From Vombatus ursinus (lineage: Eukaryota > Chordata > Mammalia > Diprotodontia > Vombatidae), in assembly GCF_900497805.2 (NCBI RefSeq), contig NW_020954713.1, positions 7,104,180 to 7,168,179 of the forward strand: a DNA stretch of 64,000 nucleotides, given 5' to 3'. Below are positions 63,462 through 64,000 of the stretch, one piece after another. Numbering within the stretch: position 1 is the first letter of the stretch; every line of letters starts with the position of its first letter. The notes beneath the pieces were generated by a model. The model ran no database searches and was not told the DNA's origin. It worked only from the letters and a program-made list of their open reading frames with translations. The translations under genes were made by a program, and so were the position numbers.

Positions 63462-64000
63462 TCATGGAGGTGGAAAAACAGGTACACCAATGCACTGTTG
63501 GTGGAGTTCTGTCCTATTCCGTTCCAACGTTCCGTTTCGACAGTTTGGAACTATGCCTATAAAACTGGGCATACGCTTTGACCCAGCAATGCCACTACTA
63601 AGTCTGTATCCCAAAGAGTTCAAAGAAAAAGGAAAAGGACCTATTTGTACAAAAAACATTTATAGGTGCTCTTTTTGGGGTGGCAAAGAATTGGAAACTG
63701 AGCAGATGCCTATCAATTGGAGAATGGCTGAGTGAGTTGTGGTATGTGATTGTGATGGAATGCCACTACAAATGAAATGATGAGGAGGGTGGTTTCAGAA
63801 AAGCCTGGGAAATCTTATTTGAACTGATGTAAAGTGAAGTGAGCAAAACCAGGAGAACACTGTACACAGTAACAGCAATATTGTAGGGATGATCAACTGT
63901 GAAAGACCTAGCTACTCTGATCAAGACAATGATCCAAGATAATTCCAAAGGACTCATCATCATCAATATTGAAAGGATGATGAAGAATGCTATCAACTTC
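63462..64000 (+). mobile_element. L1 ORF2 C-terminal part, runs off the window
   Basis: Forward L1: 'tttgacccagcaatgccact' gives 'RFDPAMPLLSLYPKE', then 'KGPICTKNIYRCSFWG' and 'MPINWRMAE' as in the ORF2 C-terminus, then 3' sequence with 'gaagtgagcaaaaccaggag' and 'gaaagacctagctactctga'. Frames are broken. A different, older-looking lineage than the 7.3-11.4 kb L1; the 3' end lies beyond the window. Confidence 0.85.

Noticed and set aside
1-64000. tRNA genes suggested by SINE heads
   Set aside because: The tRNA-like parts of MIR, MAR1 and SINE1 are degenerate and belong to SINEs; no intact cloverleaf seen.
1-64000. Bacterial-type operons or defence systems
   Set aside because: The window is vertebrate repeat DNA; there are no clustered coding genes.

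Overview
The window looks like gene-poor, repeat-dense nuclear DNA of a marsupial. It is AT-rich and full of degenerate mammalian repeats. Two SINE types I know from marsupial genomes recur: a short A-tailed type (SINE1/WSINE-like) and a longer type ending in (CAA)n (MAR1-like, with a BovB/RTE-like tail). L2, L3, MIR and a non-eutherian L1 lineage are also abundant. I cannot name the species. I found no host protein-coding gene, no RNA gene and no CRISPR array. All long open frames are repeat-derived or simple-sequence artefacts. The window is probably intergenic or deep intronic.

Layout: 1-7.27 kb holds MIR, MAR1, SINE1 and L2 copies plus an old L1 tail. 7.27-11.44 kb is one minus-strand L1 with both ends and a 15-bp target-site duplication; it lacks most of ORF2, carries a nested SINE1 in ORF1 and a second copy of a 5'UTR block between its ORFs. 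12-18 kb has a 10-N gap, a broken L2, and two short local duplications (one 155/156 identical). 18-29 kb is L2/MIR with (CA)n and long (GA)n/(TC)n tracts, then an L3 tail interrupted by an L2 end. 29-32 kb includes a repeat-free, TAAT-rich stretch that is a candidate conserved element. 32-41 kb has an RTE-like repeat, MIRs, an L1 inserted into an L2 and another L1 tail. 41-47 kb has two hAT-type non-autonomous elements, a 59-bp mariner-type element inside a MIR, and a tandemly duplicated block next to a Y-box cold-shock pseudogene fragment. 47-59 kb is MIR/L2/L3/MAR1 with an RTE-like inverted repeat. 59-64 kb has an L3 coding remnant, two old L1 pieces and a second RTE-like copy.

There is no operon-like cooperation to describe. 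The content is a layered record of retrotransposition. Clean nestings with target duplications order events: SINE1 and MAR1 copies interrupt L2, L3 and L1, L1 interrupts L2 and MIR, and L2/L3/MIR form the oldest layer. Family names rest on remembered consensus features and were not searched. I see no convincing new biological system; the best leads are the internally deleted L1, its relocated 5'UTR block, the near-identical local duplication and the Y-box/tandem-block locus.
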